Shown here: positions 8,291 to 17,190 of the stretch, piece by piece | How positions within the stretch are numbered: the stretch's first letter is position 1 | Layout: each line of letters opens with the position of its first letter | The notes under the pieces: generated by a model | Seen by the model: the letters and a program-made list of their open reading frames with translations, nothing else | Databases searched by the model: none | Told to the model about the DNA's origin: nothing | NCBI GenBank assembly: GCA_965226855.1 | Contig: CBDDEE010000032.1 | Location: forward strand, 824,838-888,837 | Length of the DNA: 64,000 nucleotides | Source: JAUXJB01 sp965226855 | GTDB taxonomy: Bacteria; Myxococcota_A; UBA9160; SZUA-336 | Reading direction: 5' to 3' | Made by a program: the position numbers and the translations under genes

Positions 8291-9200
8291 TTCAGCACCT
8301 CCCGCACACGATCGAGGATGCGCGCTGCAACATCGCGCTTCGACGCGTAGGGCACGTGGACGACCTCCAAAGGATCCGGGCCGATGATCGAGACCTCGTT
8401 CTGGTCGACGCCGAATCCGATGTCGGAGCGCGAGACGTCGTTGGCCACGACGAGATCACAGCCCTTCCGCTCGAGCTTGCCCCTCGCGTTCTCGATCAGA
8501 TCTTCGGTCTCGGCCGCGAACGTGACGACGATTCGACCCTTCTTGCGCGAGCCCACCTCTTTTGACAGGTCCGGGTTCTCTACGAGCTCGAGCACGAGCC
8601 GGGAGCGGTCCGCGCGCTTGAGCTTTCAATCGCTCGGTCGTTGGACGGAGTAATCTGCAACCGCTGCAGCGAGGACGATGACGTCGGCGGACTCCATCAA
8701 CTCGAGCACGACCTCTCGCATCTCCGTGGCGGTCTCGACGTCCGTCCGCTTTACGCCGAAGGGTGTCGGCAAGCTCACCGGACCTGCCACCAGCATGACC
8801 TCGGCGCCGCGGCGGACCGCCTCCTCAGCCACCGCAAAGCCCATGCGGCCGGACGAGCGGTTCGTGATCACGCGCACCGGATCGATGGGCTCGGCGGTGG
8901 GCCCAGCGGTCACGAGGAAGACCTTGTCCCGCAACTCGCTCTCTCCGAGGAGCTCCTCCGTCGCCCCTTCGATCTCCTCGAGATCCACCAGGCGGCCCTC
9001 TCCGACCCAGCCGCAAGCGAGCTCGCCAGTGCCGGGCCCCACGATCCGCGCGCCGCGCTCGACGAGGCAATCGAGGTTCGCGCGTGTGGCGGGGCGGTTG
9101 TACATGTTGACGTTCATCGCCGGCGCGACGATCAGCGGCGCACGCGTGGCCAAGCAGATCGTCAGTTCTCCGGAGGACCGACAAGCACGCTCGATCATCC
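8287..9200 (-). pseudogene. coaBC: coaBC/dfp (phosphopantothenoylcysteine decarboxylase/synthetase), 5'-truncated and with an internal stop
   Basis: From about 9160 downward the frame reads APLIVAPAMNVNMYNRPAT and GTGELACGWVGEGRL, the conserved CoaC active-site region. The CoaB domain follows (VFLVTAGPTAEPIDPVRVITNRSSGRMG, VLAAAVADY). The first 80-100 residues of CoaC, including the FMN-binding start, are missing; the sequence above 9200 is unrelated. An in-frame TGA at 8626 separates VADYSVQRPSD from KLKRADRSRL, after which the same frame continues to a normal C-terminus at 8287. This enzyme makes phosphopantetheine for CoA and is normally essential, so another copy must exist if the damage is real. 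Confidence 0.85.
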
Positions 9201-9299
9201 ACCGACCGGACAGGCAGCTGCCAAGAGCGTCCGAAAATGAGGCGATTCGGTCCAGTAGGAAATTCACGCTTGTTCGTTTGTAATCCTCAAACTATTCTC

Positions 9300-9660
9300 C
9301 GGGTGCGCTAGGTGCCCTCCGTGATCGACAGAGCTCGAGATCTCGCGCACCGTCTTCTACCGTTGGAGGCAGCGCTTCGATGCCTACGGTCCCCGATAGA
9401 CTCCATTCCCGCCGAACACAGGCGTCCCAGGACCGACCGTCGGAGAGCCCGGCCCATCGGGAGCGGCAGGTGATCGCGCTCGCGCTGTCTTGGCCCACCT
9501 GGGGCCTCAAGCGCCTGTCGCTCCAGCTGGCCCGCGAAGGGATCGAGCTCTCGCCGAGCGCCTACCGGCTGCTACGTCGCGTAGGCTTGGGCACGCGCTC
9601 GCGAACGGCTCGGCGTGCTCGAGGGCCACGCCGCCGACAACGCAGGCCTCTCGACTCAGC
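9300..9660 (+). pseudogene. remnant of an HTH-integrase type transposase (related fragment at 28850-29135)
   Basis: Translated pieces read ISRTVFYRWRQRFDAYG (helix-turn-helix) and, in another frame, WPTWGLKRLSLQLAREGIELS, the second HTH typical of IS481/IS3-type integrases. Frames are broken and no DDE domain follows. Closely similar pieces occur on the minus strand around 28850-29135, so both come from the same element family. Confidence 0.6.
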
Positions 9661-9906
9661 GTACGCGAGACCGCCTGCGACGCGCGAAGCGACCCTTGTT
9701 CGGCTTCTGGGTCTTCGATGCAGATGACGAGGACTATGAGGTCTTCCGCGCAAGTCATGTCGGTTCGTTCAGGGATCTGCCGACCTGCGCGCGACTGGAG
9801 TCCATCGGGCGTGAAGCGAGAGTTCCCACTCGTTCCTGCGCGGAGGGTACTTCGCCCGTCCCTCTGTCCTCTTTTGGCAACGAGTCCAATAGGAGCGCAG
9901 TGGCCC

Positions 9907-9990
9907 GCGTGAACTGCAAGAGCTGCGGATATGAGAATCCTGAGGGGCGCCAAGTTCTGCAACGAGTGCGGTTCGCCGCTCTCATTCACC
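9907..9990 (+). pseudogene. zinc-ribbon N-terminus, as in adenylate/guanylate-cyclase-type regulators, fragment
   Basis: GTG 9907 begins NCKSCGYENPEG and, after a one-base shift, AKFCNECGSPL. Together these form a standard C-x2-C...C-x2-C zinc ribbon like those at the start of class III cyclase/TPR proteins. Nothing recognisable follows. Only about 28 residues remain. Confidence 0.5.
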
Positions 9991-10286
9991 AACGAAACTG
10001 AGCGCGTTCGGGAAGCCTCTTCGAGAGGCGATGCAAGAGATCAACGGGGTGCTGAAACTCCCGCGCCCGCTCTCTCGCCGAATATCGGAAGATGGCGCTG
10101 GAGTTCGAGGCGGACCACCCGACTATCGCCGGGACCTCGGACCAGCTTACCAGCAGCCGGCACCCGGTGGTTTTGTCGGGGAGGGGGTCGTGCCGGACCT
10201 GCCGAGTCAGCCGAGTGACAGCCGCCGGCGTGCGTGCGAAAGGCAGATGGTCTAGTGGCGTATGGACCTTAGAATTCTCGCGGCGG

Positions 10287-10583
10287 CTGGATACGGGGCA
10301 TCCGATCACGAGCGACGAGGAGCTGCTCCGCGCGGCAGACCTGCTCCCGCACGAGAAGGTGGACATCTACGACCTCACGAACGGCGCGCCCCTCTCGACC
10401 TACGTAATCCGAGGCGAGGCCGGCAGTGGGGTGATCGGGATCAATGGGGCGGCGGCACACCTCGTCAAGCCCGGGGATCGCGTCATCATCGCGAGCTACG
10501 CTCAGCTGGCGACGGAAGAGGCCCGCAGCCACCGGCCGCGCATCTGCTTCGTCGACTCGGAAAAATCGCCTCCGCTAATTTGA
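10287..10583 (+). pseudogene. panD: panD (aspartate 1-decarboxylase) fragment lacking its N-terminus and cleavage serine
   Basis: From about 10287 the frame reads TSDEELLRAADLLPHEKV, TYVIRGEAGSGVIGINGAAAHLVKPGDRVIIASYA, an unmistakable PanD body. In working PanD the pyruvoyl group is made by cleavage at a Gly-Ser just before this segment; here the aligned residues are Gly-His, and the first 20 residues are replaced by unrelated sequence. The product would be inactive. PanD supplies β-alanine for pantothenate, the pathway that CoaBC (broken, 1 kb upstream) continues. Confidence 0.75.
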
Positions 10584-10622
10584 CGGGCACCGCCGCGGGA
10601 GCGGCGACGATGGAGGTCCGCT

Positions 10623-11258
10623 ATGTGGCGCAGGTTCTGGCGTAGGGTCGTCAACGCTCTGCGGCGCGACTTCCTGGCCGGCCTGCTCGTGTTCGTCCCG
10701 GTCTGCTTTACGCTGCTGGGCGTCCTCTGGCTCGTCGACCAGCTCGACAAGCTCGTCCTGCCAAACATCTTCCGCGCGCTTGGATTGGAGATCGAGCAGC
10801 CGCGTTTCCTGGGCGCAGCCGTCACGCTCGTCGCCATCCTGCTCGTGGGGGCACTCACGCGGAGCTTCGTTGGACGGGGCGCCCTCGGCGTCTGGGAGAG
10901 CATCGTCGAGAGGATTCCGGTCGCTCGCAGCCTGTACGCGGTGCTGAAGCAGTTCATGGCCGCAATCGTCGGTGATGGGACCACCTCCTCGAGCTTTGAC
11001 CGCGTGGTCCTGATCGAGTACCCGCGCACGAGCATCTACACGTACGCCTTCGTGACGGGCCAGTCGAGCGGACTGGCACCGGAGCTGCCGGACAAGCTGC
11101 TCAAGGTATTCGTGTCGAGCACACCGAACCCGACCACGGGCTACTTCCTGCTCGTTCCCGAGGACCAGGCCGTCGAGACGGGGCTCTCCGTGGAGGAGGC
11201 GTTCAAGCTGATCATCTCGGCCGGAATCGCCGACAGCTCCACGGACGGGGGTAAGTGA
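10623..11258 (+). CDS. DUF502 family inner-membrane protein
   Basis: 211 residues; ATG at 10623 with GGAGG at about 10612. Two N-terminal transmembrane segments (FLAGLLVFVPVCFTLLGVLWLV and LGAAVTLVAILLVGALT) frame a short loop. The conserved body follows (ERIPVARSLYAVLKQF, VLIEYPR, TPNPTTGYFLLVPEDQAVETGLSVEEAFKLIISAGI), which matches DUF502 end to end. Function is unknown. It is one of the few undamaged genes in this stretch and lies just upstream of an smpB fragment. Confidence 0.9.
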   Translation: MWRRFWRRVVNALRRDFLAGLLVFVPVCFTLLGVLWLVDQLDKLVLPNIFRALGLEIEQPRFLGAAVTLVAILLVGALTRSFVGRGALGVWESIVERIPVARSLYAVLKQFMAAIVGDGTTSSSFDRVVLIEYPRTSIYTYAFVTGQSSGLAPELPDKLLKVFVSSTPNPTTGYFLLVPEDQAVETGLSVEEAFKLIISAGIADSSTDGGK

Positions 11259-11277
11259 GCAGACTGTCCCCGCCCAA

Positions 11278-11385
11278 GTGACCGAGTCGAAGCGTTACAC
11301 GATCTGCAAGAACCGTCGCGCCCGGTTCAACTACTTGATCGAGGAGACGATCGAGGCCGGAATCGCAGAGCTAGGGCTCCGGGTC
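11278..11385 (+). pseudogene. smpB: smpB (tmRNA-binding protein) 5' fragment
   Basis: GTG 11278 starts TESKRYTICKNRRARFNYLIEETIEAGI, the diagnostic SmpB N-terminus (ICxNRRARxxYxIEExxEAGI). Resemblance to the following GTEVKSLR block fades (ELGLRVRSQ) and is then lost, with about 110 residues missing. SmpB is needed for trans-translation, so an intact copy would be expected elsewhere. Confidence 0.7.
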
Positions 11386-11390
11386 AGGAG

Positions 11391-11825
11391 TCAGATGGGC
11401 GTAGCCGCCAGCGGAAGTCGCAGTGGGGGGCCTTGCATCAGGGTCTGCGTTCGAGAGAACTCCCAGTTCAGCCGGGTCTTCGTCTCGACGGCGAAGTCGA
11501 CACCGCATGTCAAGAGTGCGCCGATTTCTGGCTCTCCGATCTCGTGGAAGTACTCGGCAATGGCGCATCCCGTCATGTTCACGGCGTAGGTCGTGTCGGT
11601 CCGCTCCACGACCTCGGACTCTGTGGGATACTCGAACGCCCCGCTGACGCCGTCGCCGGGATGAGTGTTCCTCTCGGATGTGCGACTCACGGCGAACTCC
11701 GCATACGAGTCCGCTATCGCCCGGCCCACGATCGAGTGTGCCTTCTCCTTTCCAAGCTCCTTCACAACGGGGAAGAGGGCTCGAGCTTGAATGATGACTG
11801 CGTCAAGTATCGAAGTCCGGGGCAT
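11391..11825 (-). CDS. L-2-amino-thiazoline-4-carboxylate hydrolase family protein
   Basis: ATG at 11825 with AAGGAGG eight bases upstream; 144 residues. The region NMTGCAIAEYFHEIGEPEIGALLTCGVDFAVE and the TQTLMQG motif near the C-terminus are characteristic of the ATC-hydrolase family (bacterial cysteine synthesis from thiazolines, and many uncharacterised homologues). The expected Cys-Asp pair after TQTLM-G is absent (PPLRLPL instead of a CDFR-like end), so the last residues may have been changed by a rearrangement. Its role here is uncertain. Confidence 0.75.
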   Translation of the reverse strand: MPRTSILDAVIIQARALFPVVKELGKEKAHSIVGRAIADSYAEFAVSRTSERNTHPGDGVSGAFEYPTESEVVERTDTTYAVNMTGCAIAEYFHEIGEPEIGALLTCGVDFAVETKTRLNWEFSRTQTLMQGPPLRLPLAATPI

Positions 11826-11863
11826 CCGTGCCTCCTTCTGAGCTTGTCTCATTGTGACCGATC

Positions 11864-12273
11864 TTGGGTTCGACTGATCTGCTGTGTCAACTCCGATTGG
11901 GACTCGGTTCCGATGCGGTGGAGCTGGACCCTCGCATCGCCCGATTGCGACAGAAGGTGCTCGGCCGCCCGCCGCAGGTCCTCTATAGAACGGAACGGTT
12001 CAGCGTACACCTGAACGCGGGCGGCTTCGACGGCGGCCGGCCCCTGCGGAGTGGGACAGTAGGGCCAGCCTGCTTGGCGAGGTGCGTTGGCTCCGCCTTC
12101 GGCCCCGGCTCGAACTCTTCGCCAAAGAGATGAGCGGCGAGCCGACGATTGTCCAGCTAGGCCCCGGCGTCAGCATCGACGCCGGCCGCTTCGACGTTCG
12201 GCCCGGCCTCACTCGGAAGGCCCCGGACCTGACAGTCAGCCTCGGGGTGAGCTGGCATCTGCCCAGCTGGTAG
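11864..12273 (+). pseudogene. unrecognised ORF in two frames
   Basis: Frame 2 (from about 11864) reads LDPRIARLRQKVLGRPPQVL; shifting one base near 12035 gives SLLGEVRWLRLRPRLELFAKEM and SIDAGRFDVRPGLTRKAPDLTVSLGVSWHLPSW before a stop at 12273. The alternating end (TVSLGVSW) could be the last strand of an outer-membrane β-barrel, but no family is recognised. Codon usage in both pieces looks coding. Confidence 0.3.
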
Positions 12274-12302
12274 CTCGTCCGCCGAAGCGGGGTAGCTCCA
12301 CC

Positions 12303-12608
12303 TCAGTCTCCACGATCAAGGTTTCGGTGTCGCAGCGGCACACCCCGAAAACCAGCTGTGCGCATTGCCTCGATCGTATCCTGTTGCTCCATCAGCTCCA
12401 ACGGATCCAGATCCGCGTCTTTGAGTAGATGGTCGAGCAGGATGAGGAGATAGCGCGGGACTCCTGTGTCGTCGTGCAGCCTGAAGCCGTGCACACGGGG
12501 ATAATCGACCGCCACCCTCACGCAGGTGTGCCGTGGGAACTCCTCCTCGAGCTTCTCTTTGATCCGACGTGTCCGCTCTTTCCAACGTTCAATGTCTCCG
12601 GCGTTCAT
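12303..12608 (-). CDS. hypothetical protein
   Basis: ATG at 12608 (MNAGDIERWKERTRRIKEKL). A charged helical N-terminus is followed by PRVHGFRLHDDTGVPRYLLILLDHLLKDADLDPLELMEQQDTIEAM. 101 residues, soluble, no known motif. Lower GC than its neighbours suggests transfer. Confidence 0.45.
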   Translation of the reverse strand: MNAGDIERWKERTRRIKEKLEEEFPRHTCVRVAVDYPRVHGFRLHDDTGVPRYLLILLDHLLKDADLDPLELMEQQDTIEAMRTAGFRGVPLRHRNLDRGD

Positions 12609-12682
12609 ACTCCACGTCCTCAAAGGGGAATGGTCCTCGACGAGCTTGGGGCATCCCTACTGAGTTGTCATGTGACACACGG

Positions 12683-12971
12683 CTAGCACAGAATCTCCTC
12701 CGCGTGGATCTGAAGGTCCGCTCCGCCCGGGAGGCGACCCGTCGATGCCACTCCTTGAGGCTGCCGCTCGACCCACAGGCGGACGCACTCGGACCCCCCC
12801 GGATCGGAGGCGCTGACAGCAGCCCATGAAAAAGTCGTACCGCTGCCCCACTGGAACGTTGTTCTCGTCGAACATCCAGCACTCCTCAATGCCGCTAGGG
12901 CGCGGTGGGCGAGGTGCCTCGGCATTCGCGGTGAAGAGCAGAGCGGCTGCAACGAGAGCGGTGCTCGTCAT
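12683..12971 (-). pseudogene. small secreted Cys-containing protein, frame broken at a G7 run
   Basis: ATG at 12971 gives a signal peptide (MTSTALVAAALLFTANAEA). The mature start is PRPPRPSGIEECWMFDENNV. The frame breaks at C7 on the plus strand (about 12794-12800); removing one base joins GCCQRLRSGG to SECVRLWVERQPQGV and ends at AEEILC (12683). The repaired protein has about 96 residues and several cysteines. Function unknown. Confidence 0.5.
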
Positions 12972-13401
12972 GCGCGTCGAGTTTGCGCCACGGGGAGGAT
13001 GGAGCCCATACGGCGTCGGTGCCTAGAAGCGCCACAACCCTGGAGTGAAAGATCACGAGCAGTGTGTAGACCTCGAGCCGTTCCATCTTCATCCAACAGG
13101 AGGCGAGCAGCTCCCCTGCCGACCCGAGGAACTCGCGCGTGTAAGACGGAACCTGCCAAGCCCTTTACGGTCCTGGACACACTAGACACGCGAGAACCGT
13201 CAGAATCGCCAGAACAACGAGCTTCAACGCGGATACCACTACCCCCACGAGCGAGGCCTGGCCAGTCCTTGCGCCGACAGTGAGCATCTTCGACTTCCAT
13301 ACACCCAAGGGCTACATCGATTCCGCAATGGCCTTCTCTGTGGCCGGGGAAGTGCTCAACATCAGCATGCGGGCGCATCCACGGTCCGAGCCCATTCACT
13401 T

Positions 13402-13650
13402 CTATGAGACGCTGCAACCCGCAACGTCCCAAGCGCCGCTCGCTGCGGCGATGATTCCGCGAAGTTCATCTTCTCTGAACCGCCCCAAGCCGCAATCCGT
13501 ATGTTTCATCACCACGATCTCGCGTGTCCCAAGAACCACCTGCGAGACTGCGAGCGATCGAAGGACGTCTTCCGTCACCATCCCAACCGGGTTTTGAATC
13601 ACGTGCACTTTCCCCTTCTCGCGATCCGAGATGCAGGTGACGATCGCTAC
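13402..13650 (-). pseudogene. β-carbonic anhydrase fragment
   Basis: Reads VAIVTCISDREKGKVHVIQNPVG, then VTEDVLRSLAVSQVVLGTREIVVMKHTDCG. This is the β-CA core, including the zinc-ligand HTDCG motif. The Cys-x-Asp-x-Arg block is shortened (about 15 residues missing after the first zinc Cys) and the C-terminal half is gone. Non-functional fragment. I see no other gene between 12972 and 13400, or between 13675 and 14024. Confidence 0.7.
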
Positions 13651-14024
13651 CCGCATCGTCAGCGGAGCTGGCACCTGCCCATGCCGGCCGAGGCCTGCCG
13701 GCTAGGCCCGGATCCGCGCTATAAGCTCATCCGCCCCATTCACCGTTTCTGCGACCTCCCGATGTCCTCCTTTCTTGGCGAGTGGTGGCCCCGTAGTTCA
13801 TCAAGGGTTCGGCTCATCGATGATCCAGGCACGTCCAGCAAAGGAGATTCCCTGGGTCCCTCCACCCATCATTAGGGTGTCCCGACGACGGGTTCGCTGA
13901 CGACCGTCTCGGCCCTCCACTGCACGGGTCGTGGCCCCGGTCGTATCGGACTCCTTCACAATGAACTCCTTGGACGCCCCCCGTGCATGCGAGCGAATCT
14001 CGGAGAGATTCAGTACTGGCCGGC

Positions 14025-14375
14025 TCAGCGCGTCGGCGGACGAACTCCAGCATCACCGCTGGCGAGGCGACGGGATAGGCGGTGCGCCGCACTATCGATC
14101 GCTCGTTCGATATGTGCCTCCGCAGCCACGACCGTCACAACACCGCCGCCGCTCCCTAAGATCCCCCGCAGTACAACTTGAACGCCCCCGGCTCTCAGGC
14201 CTTGGACGGCGTGCTGGGGACGATGATTGTGGTGGCAGTGCCCGAGGTTCCAGGTAACCTCGAGCTCAGACAGGGCCGACGCGAAACAGCCAAGGGTGAT
14301 TCGCAGTCGACGCTCGAGGATCGTCTCGACGCCACTGTCTCGGCAGCTGGACGGCATGCGAAAAACGACTTCCAC
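14025..14375 (-). CDS. HPF/RaiA-like ribosome-associated protein (divergent)
   Basis: The N-terminal half (VETILERRLRITLGCFASALSELEVTW) and the C-terminal half (GGGVVTVVAAEAHIERAIDSAAHRLSRRL) match the helix and strand pattern of short HPF/RaiA proteins, which bind the 30S subunit and limit translation. The middle (NGPRGG-like loop) is not recognisable and could contain a compensated frameshift. It lies 12 bp downstream of the zinc-ribbon gene on the same strand. Confidence 0.5.
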   Translation of the reverse strand: MEVVFRMPSSCRDSGVETILERRLRITLGCFASALSELEVTWNLGHCHHNHRPQHAVQGLRAGGVQVVLRGILGSGGGVVTVVAAEAHIERAIDSAAHRLSRRLASGDAGVRPPTR

Positions 14376-14386
14376 CGCCTTGCCCC

Positions 14387-14677
14387 TTACGCGAGTGCGG
14401 AAGCGTGCCCCCTCGGTTCATCTTCGCCCGAGAGTCGCGCCAGTCTGCGTCGAAACACCTCCAAATCATCGTCGAAGGAAAGAAGGATTTCGGCGCGAAC
14501 CTCGGGATAGGGACCGGTCCCGGCGCCAAATTCGTGACGCTCCCTTTCAACGTGGACAGGCCTGCGGCAGCGGGAGCAGTAGAAGCTCTCAACCTCTTCG
14601 AGAACACCCACTGCTTGTGCGTAGTTCACGCAGGCAGGGTTCCGACAGTAGGCTACGGCGCGCTTCGTTATAGTCAT
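14387..14677 (-). CDS. small zinc-ribbon protein of unknown function
   Basis: 96 residues. Two cysteine pairs, CRNPAC (residues 11-16) and CSRC (about 34-37), form a likely zinc ribbon. A charged C-terminal helix follows (FDDDLEVFRRRLARLSGED). It begins an apparent two-gene unit with the HPF-like ORF. No family recognised. Confidence 0.5.
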   Translation of the reverse strand: MTITKRAVAYCRNPACVNYAQAVGVLEEVESFYCSRCRRPVHVERERHEFGAGTGPYPEVRAEILLSFDDDLEVFRRRLARLSGEDEPRGHASALA

Positions 14678-14894
14678 CGACGCTTGGACCTCGGCACGGT
14701 TTTGCTAGGTCCCCCTCTCGCTCCAACTCCTCGATTGATGCGCACACGAAACTTCTCGCACTGAAGGATGGCTCCAACCTCGCAGACGTCGACGCACCGA
14801 CCACTCAACCTCGAACGATGCGCCATGTCGATAGTTCGGTCCAATAGATAATCTGGACTTGTCTATTAGGTGTGCCCAAACTATCATTCTTCTC

Positions 14895-15795
14895 GTGGAG
14901 TGGCTCAACTACCATCATCTCCTGTACTTCTGGACTGTCGCGCGCGAAGGGAGCATCGCGAAAGCAAGGACCAGCTTGCGCCTCGCCCCTTCTACAATCA
15001 GCCTGCAAATCCGCGCACTTGAAGAAGCACTCGACGAGAAGCTGTTCGAGCGAAAGGGTCGGCGGCTCGTGCTGACCGAGATCGGCACGACTGTCTTCGA
15101 GTACGCCGATGAGATCTTTGGACTCGGCCAGGAGCTGATGACCGCGGTCAAGCAGGGCGAACATCGCCGCCCGATGCGCTTCGTAGTGGGCGTTGCCAGT
15201 GTTGTGCCCAAATTGATCGCGTACCGCCTGCTCGAGCCCGCGCTCTCACTACCCGAACCGGTTACGATCGTCTGCGTGGAGGACACTCCGGAGCGCTTGG
15301 TGGCTCAGTTGGCAACCTACTCTCTCGACATGGTCCTCACCGACAATCCCATTGGCTCCGAGGTCCCTGTTCGCTCCTACAACCACTTGCTGGGGGGACT
15401 GCGGCCTCTCTTTTTTTGCTCCAAAGAAGATGGCGGAACGCTACCGCAGGAAGTTCCCCGAGTCCCTCGACGGAGCACCCCTACTGCTACCGAGAGGACA
15501 CACGGCAGTTCGCCGGGCGCTAGACGCCTGGTTCCAAGAACGGGGCGTTAGGCCACTGGTCGTCGGAGAGTTCGACGACACGGGCCTACTCAAGGCTTTC
15601 GGGGCATCCGGAGTGGGCCTGTTTTCCGCCCCGTCAGTCATCGAAGACGAGGTGCGAAGGCAGTATTCTGTCACGGTGATTGGTCGGACGACTGAGGTCG
15701 TTGAACGATTCTACGCGATCTCCGTCGAGCGGAGGCTCCGACATCCTGCCGTGGTAGCCATATCCAGAGGTGCACGCGACAAGCTCTTCGACTAG
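14895..15795 (+). pseudogene. LysR-family regulator, NhaR-like, frameshifted at T7
   Basis: GTG 14895 (VEWLNYHHLLYFWTVAREGSI) gives the typical NhaR N-terminal HTH, with STISLQIRALEEALDEKLFERKGRRLVLTE as recognition helix and wing. The effector domain is broken at a T7 run (about 15411-15417): one T fewer converts LFFCSKEDG to LFFAPKKMAERYRRKFPESLDG, and the protein then runs to 15795 with normal features. Repaired length is about 300 residues. NhaR regulates Na+/H+ antiporters, and antiporter genes lie 3-10 kb downstream. Confidence 0.85.
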
Positions 15796-15805
15796 AAGCC
15801 GGCAT

Positions 15806-15891
15806 GGGTGGTCCCCACAGTTTGGTCAGATCGAAGAGTTGCAAACAAATTCCCTAATCGATCGAATGTCGAGCGTCCGCTACTGTAACAG
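15806..15891. repeat. dispersed repeat, copy 2 (partner 3576-3659)
   Basis: It starts 11 bp after the nhaR-like stop and shares the TCGATCGAATGTCGAGCGTC core with copy 1. Its right end overlaps the start of the 290-bp direct repeat below. Confidence 0.65.
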
Positions 15892-16175
15892 CGCGTCACG
15901 GCATCGGGCCTCAAGATCAGGATCACCCCAGGATCCCGTGCTGTCCCGCCCCCCCGATGTCGCGCACGCAATCGATCGCAACATCGAGTCTACCGAAACT
16001 GTAGGGGGCCTTTCGCTTCGAGAAGGCACGAGGTCGGGCAGTCAGTGCGGCTCGAACTCGGGACCAACTGGACGCTATTCCGCAACGCCCAGGTGCTGAA
16101 CGTCTGATGGAACTCATCCGACCCGACGTGAACTTTGACTTCGTAGGCGAGGCGCCAATCTGCGCCGTAATCTCG
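15884..16175. repeat. about 290-bp direct repeat, copy 1, ending inside a duplicate of the secF 5' end
   Basis: This block recurs at 16897-17190 at about 93% identity. The last 70 bp (from ATG 16106) duplicate the first 23 codons of secF (MELIRPDVNFDFVGEAP) and then diverge. No coding function for the remainder is seen. Between 16176 and 16640 I recognise no gene. Confidence 0.85.
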
Positions 16176-16641
16176 CTGCCGCCCGGAAACGTTGAGCCAG
16201 TCTTGAGGCTCGCTCATGATTGGCAATGTTCAGACCGCACCGTCTTGGTCCCTGCAGCGTGATTTGCACGATTCGGATCCGATCCACGGGGAGATTTCGG
16301 ATGTGAGCCGAAGTTCATGACTCTCGACCCTCTCCGCCCCATACGTGAGATCGAACCTCGGCTCGCAAAGATCCGCGGAGAACAGCATCGCTCTCATCTC
16401 GGTCAGAGGCTCATACGGGTTAGTCGCCTTCGCGATCTTAGAGGAACGTCGAATCGAGTGGATGCATCACCGTGCCGAAAACGACCGGCTCGAAACCGAA
16501 GGTAGGTGAGGTCAACGAGTGGTACGAACAACAACCTCAGGGTGAGTTTCGTTCGAACCAAGGGAGAAGCGGAAGCAGCCCTTTGCGAAAAAGTGGAGGA
16601 GGAGCTGTTAGAGCAGGATATTCAAAGCGAGGTCATCGTCA

Positions 16642-16797
16642 GTGAAATACGCCAAGGGCCAACGGCTCTGGCCGCGATTTGGCATCGCTGTAGCCGCCAC
16701 CTTCGTGGGTGCGGTGATCTTCGCTGTAATTCTAGCCATCTTAGCATTCTTCGTTCTAGGCGGCGGACCGTCAATCGGTGACCTCACAAGGGGGTAG
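16642..16797 (+). CDS. small single-pass membrane protein
   Basis: GTG 16642, 51 residues: a basic start (KYAKGQRLWPRFG), one strong transmembrane helix (IAVAATFVGAVIFAVILAIL), and a Gly-rich end. Ten bases separate it from the next small gene. No family recognised. Confidence 0.4.
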   Translation: MKYAKGQRLWPRFGIAVAATFVGAVIFAVILAILAFFVLGGGPSIGDLTRG

Positions 16798-16806
16798 AGA
16801 GAGACA

Positions 16807-16911
16807 ATGGCGAAGAAATCAGAAAGTACGAGGAAGAATCGGGAAGTAACGAGTAAGCGGGCCGCATCTGCTGCGTCAAAGGTGCTTCGCAACCCATGTA
16901 ACAGCGCATGA
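16807..16911 (+). pseudogene. small basic Ser/Ala/Lys-rich protein, 3' end cut by the 290-bp repeat
   Basis: Starts MAKKSESTRKNREVTSKRAAS and continues AASKVLRNP, the conserved opening of a small proteobacterial protein of unknown function that normally runs to about 60 residues. The reading is replaced by repeat sequence at about 16897, adding only CNSA before a stop. Confidence 0.5.
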
Positions 16912-17190
16912 CTGCATCGGGGCGTCAAGATCGGGATCACCCCAGGATCCCGTGCTGTCCCGCCCCCCCCGGATGTCGCGCATCAATCGATCGCAGCATC
17001 GAGTCTACCGAAGCTGTAGGGAGGCCTTTCGCTTCGAGAAGGCACGAGGTCGGGCAGTCAGTGCGGCTCGAACTCGGGACCAACTGGACGCTATTCCGCA
17101 ACGCCCAGGTGCTGAACGTCTGATGGAACTCATCCGACCCGACGTGAACTTTGACTTCATAGGCAAGGCGCCGATCTGCGCCGCGATTTC
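16897..17190. repeat. 290-bp direct repeat, copy 2 (continues into secF)
   Basis: Same block as 15884-16175. This copy runs on into full-length secF and is therefore probably the original; the first copy would be a duplication with its breakpoint about 70 bp inside secF. Confidence 0.85.

Noticed and set aside
5861..8350. Long plus-strand ORFs opposite slipin and NfeD
   Set aside because: They are antisense shadows rich in His/Asp/Arg without domains; the minus-strand proteins are well-defined families in their usual order.
13280..13597. Plus-strand ORF over the carbonic anhydrase fragment
   Set aside because: Out-of-frame shadow; the minus strand carries the conserved HTDCG zinc motif.
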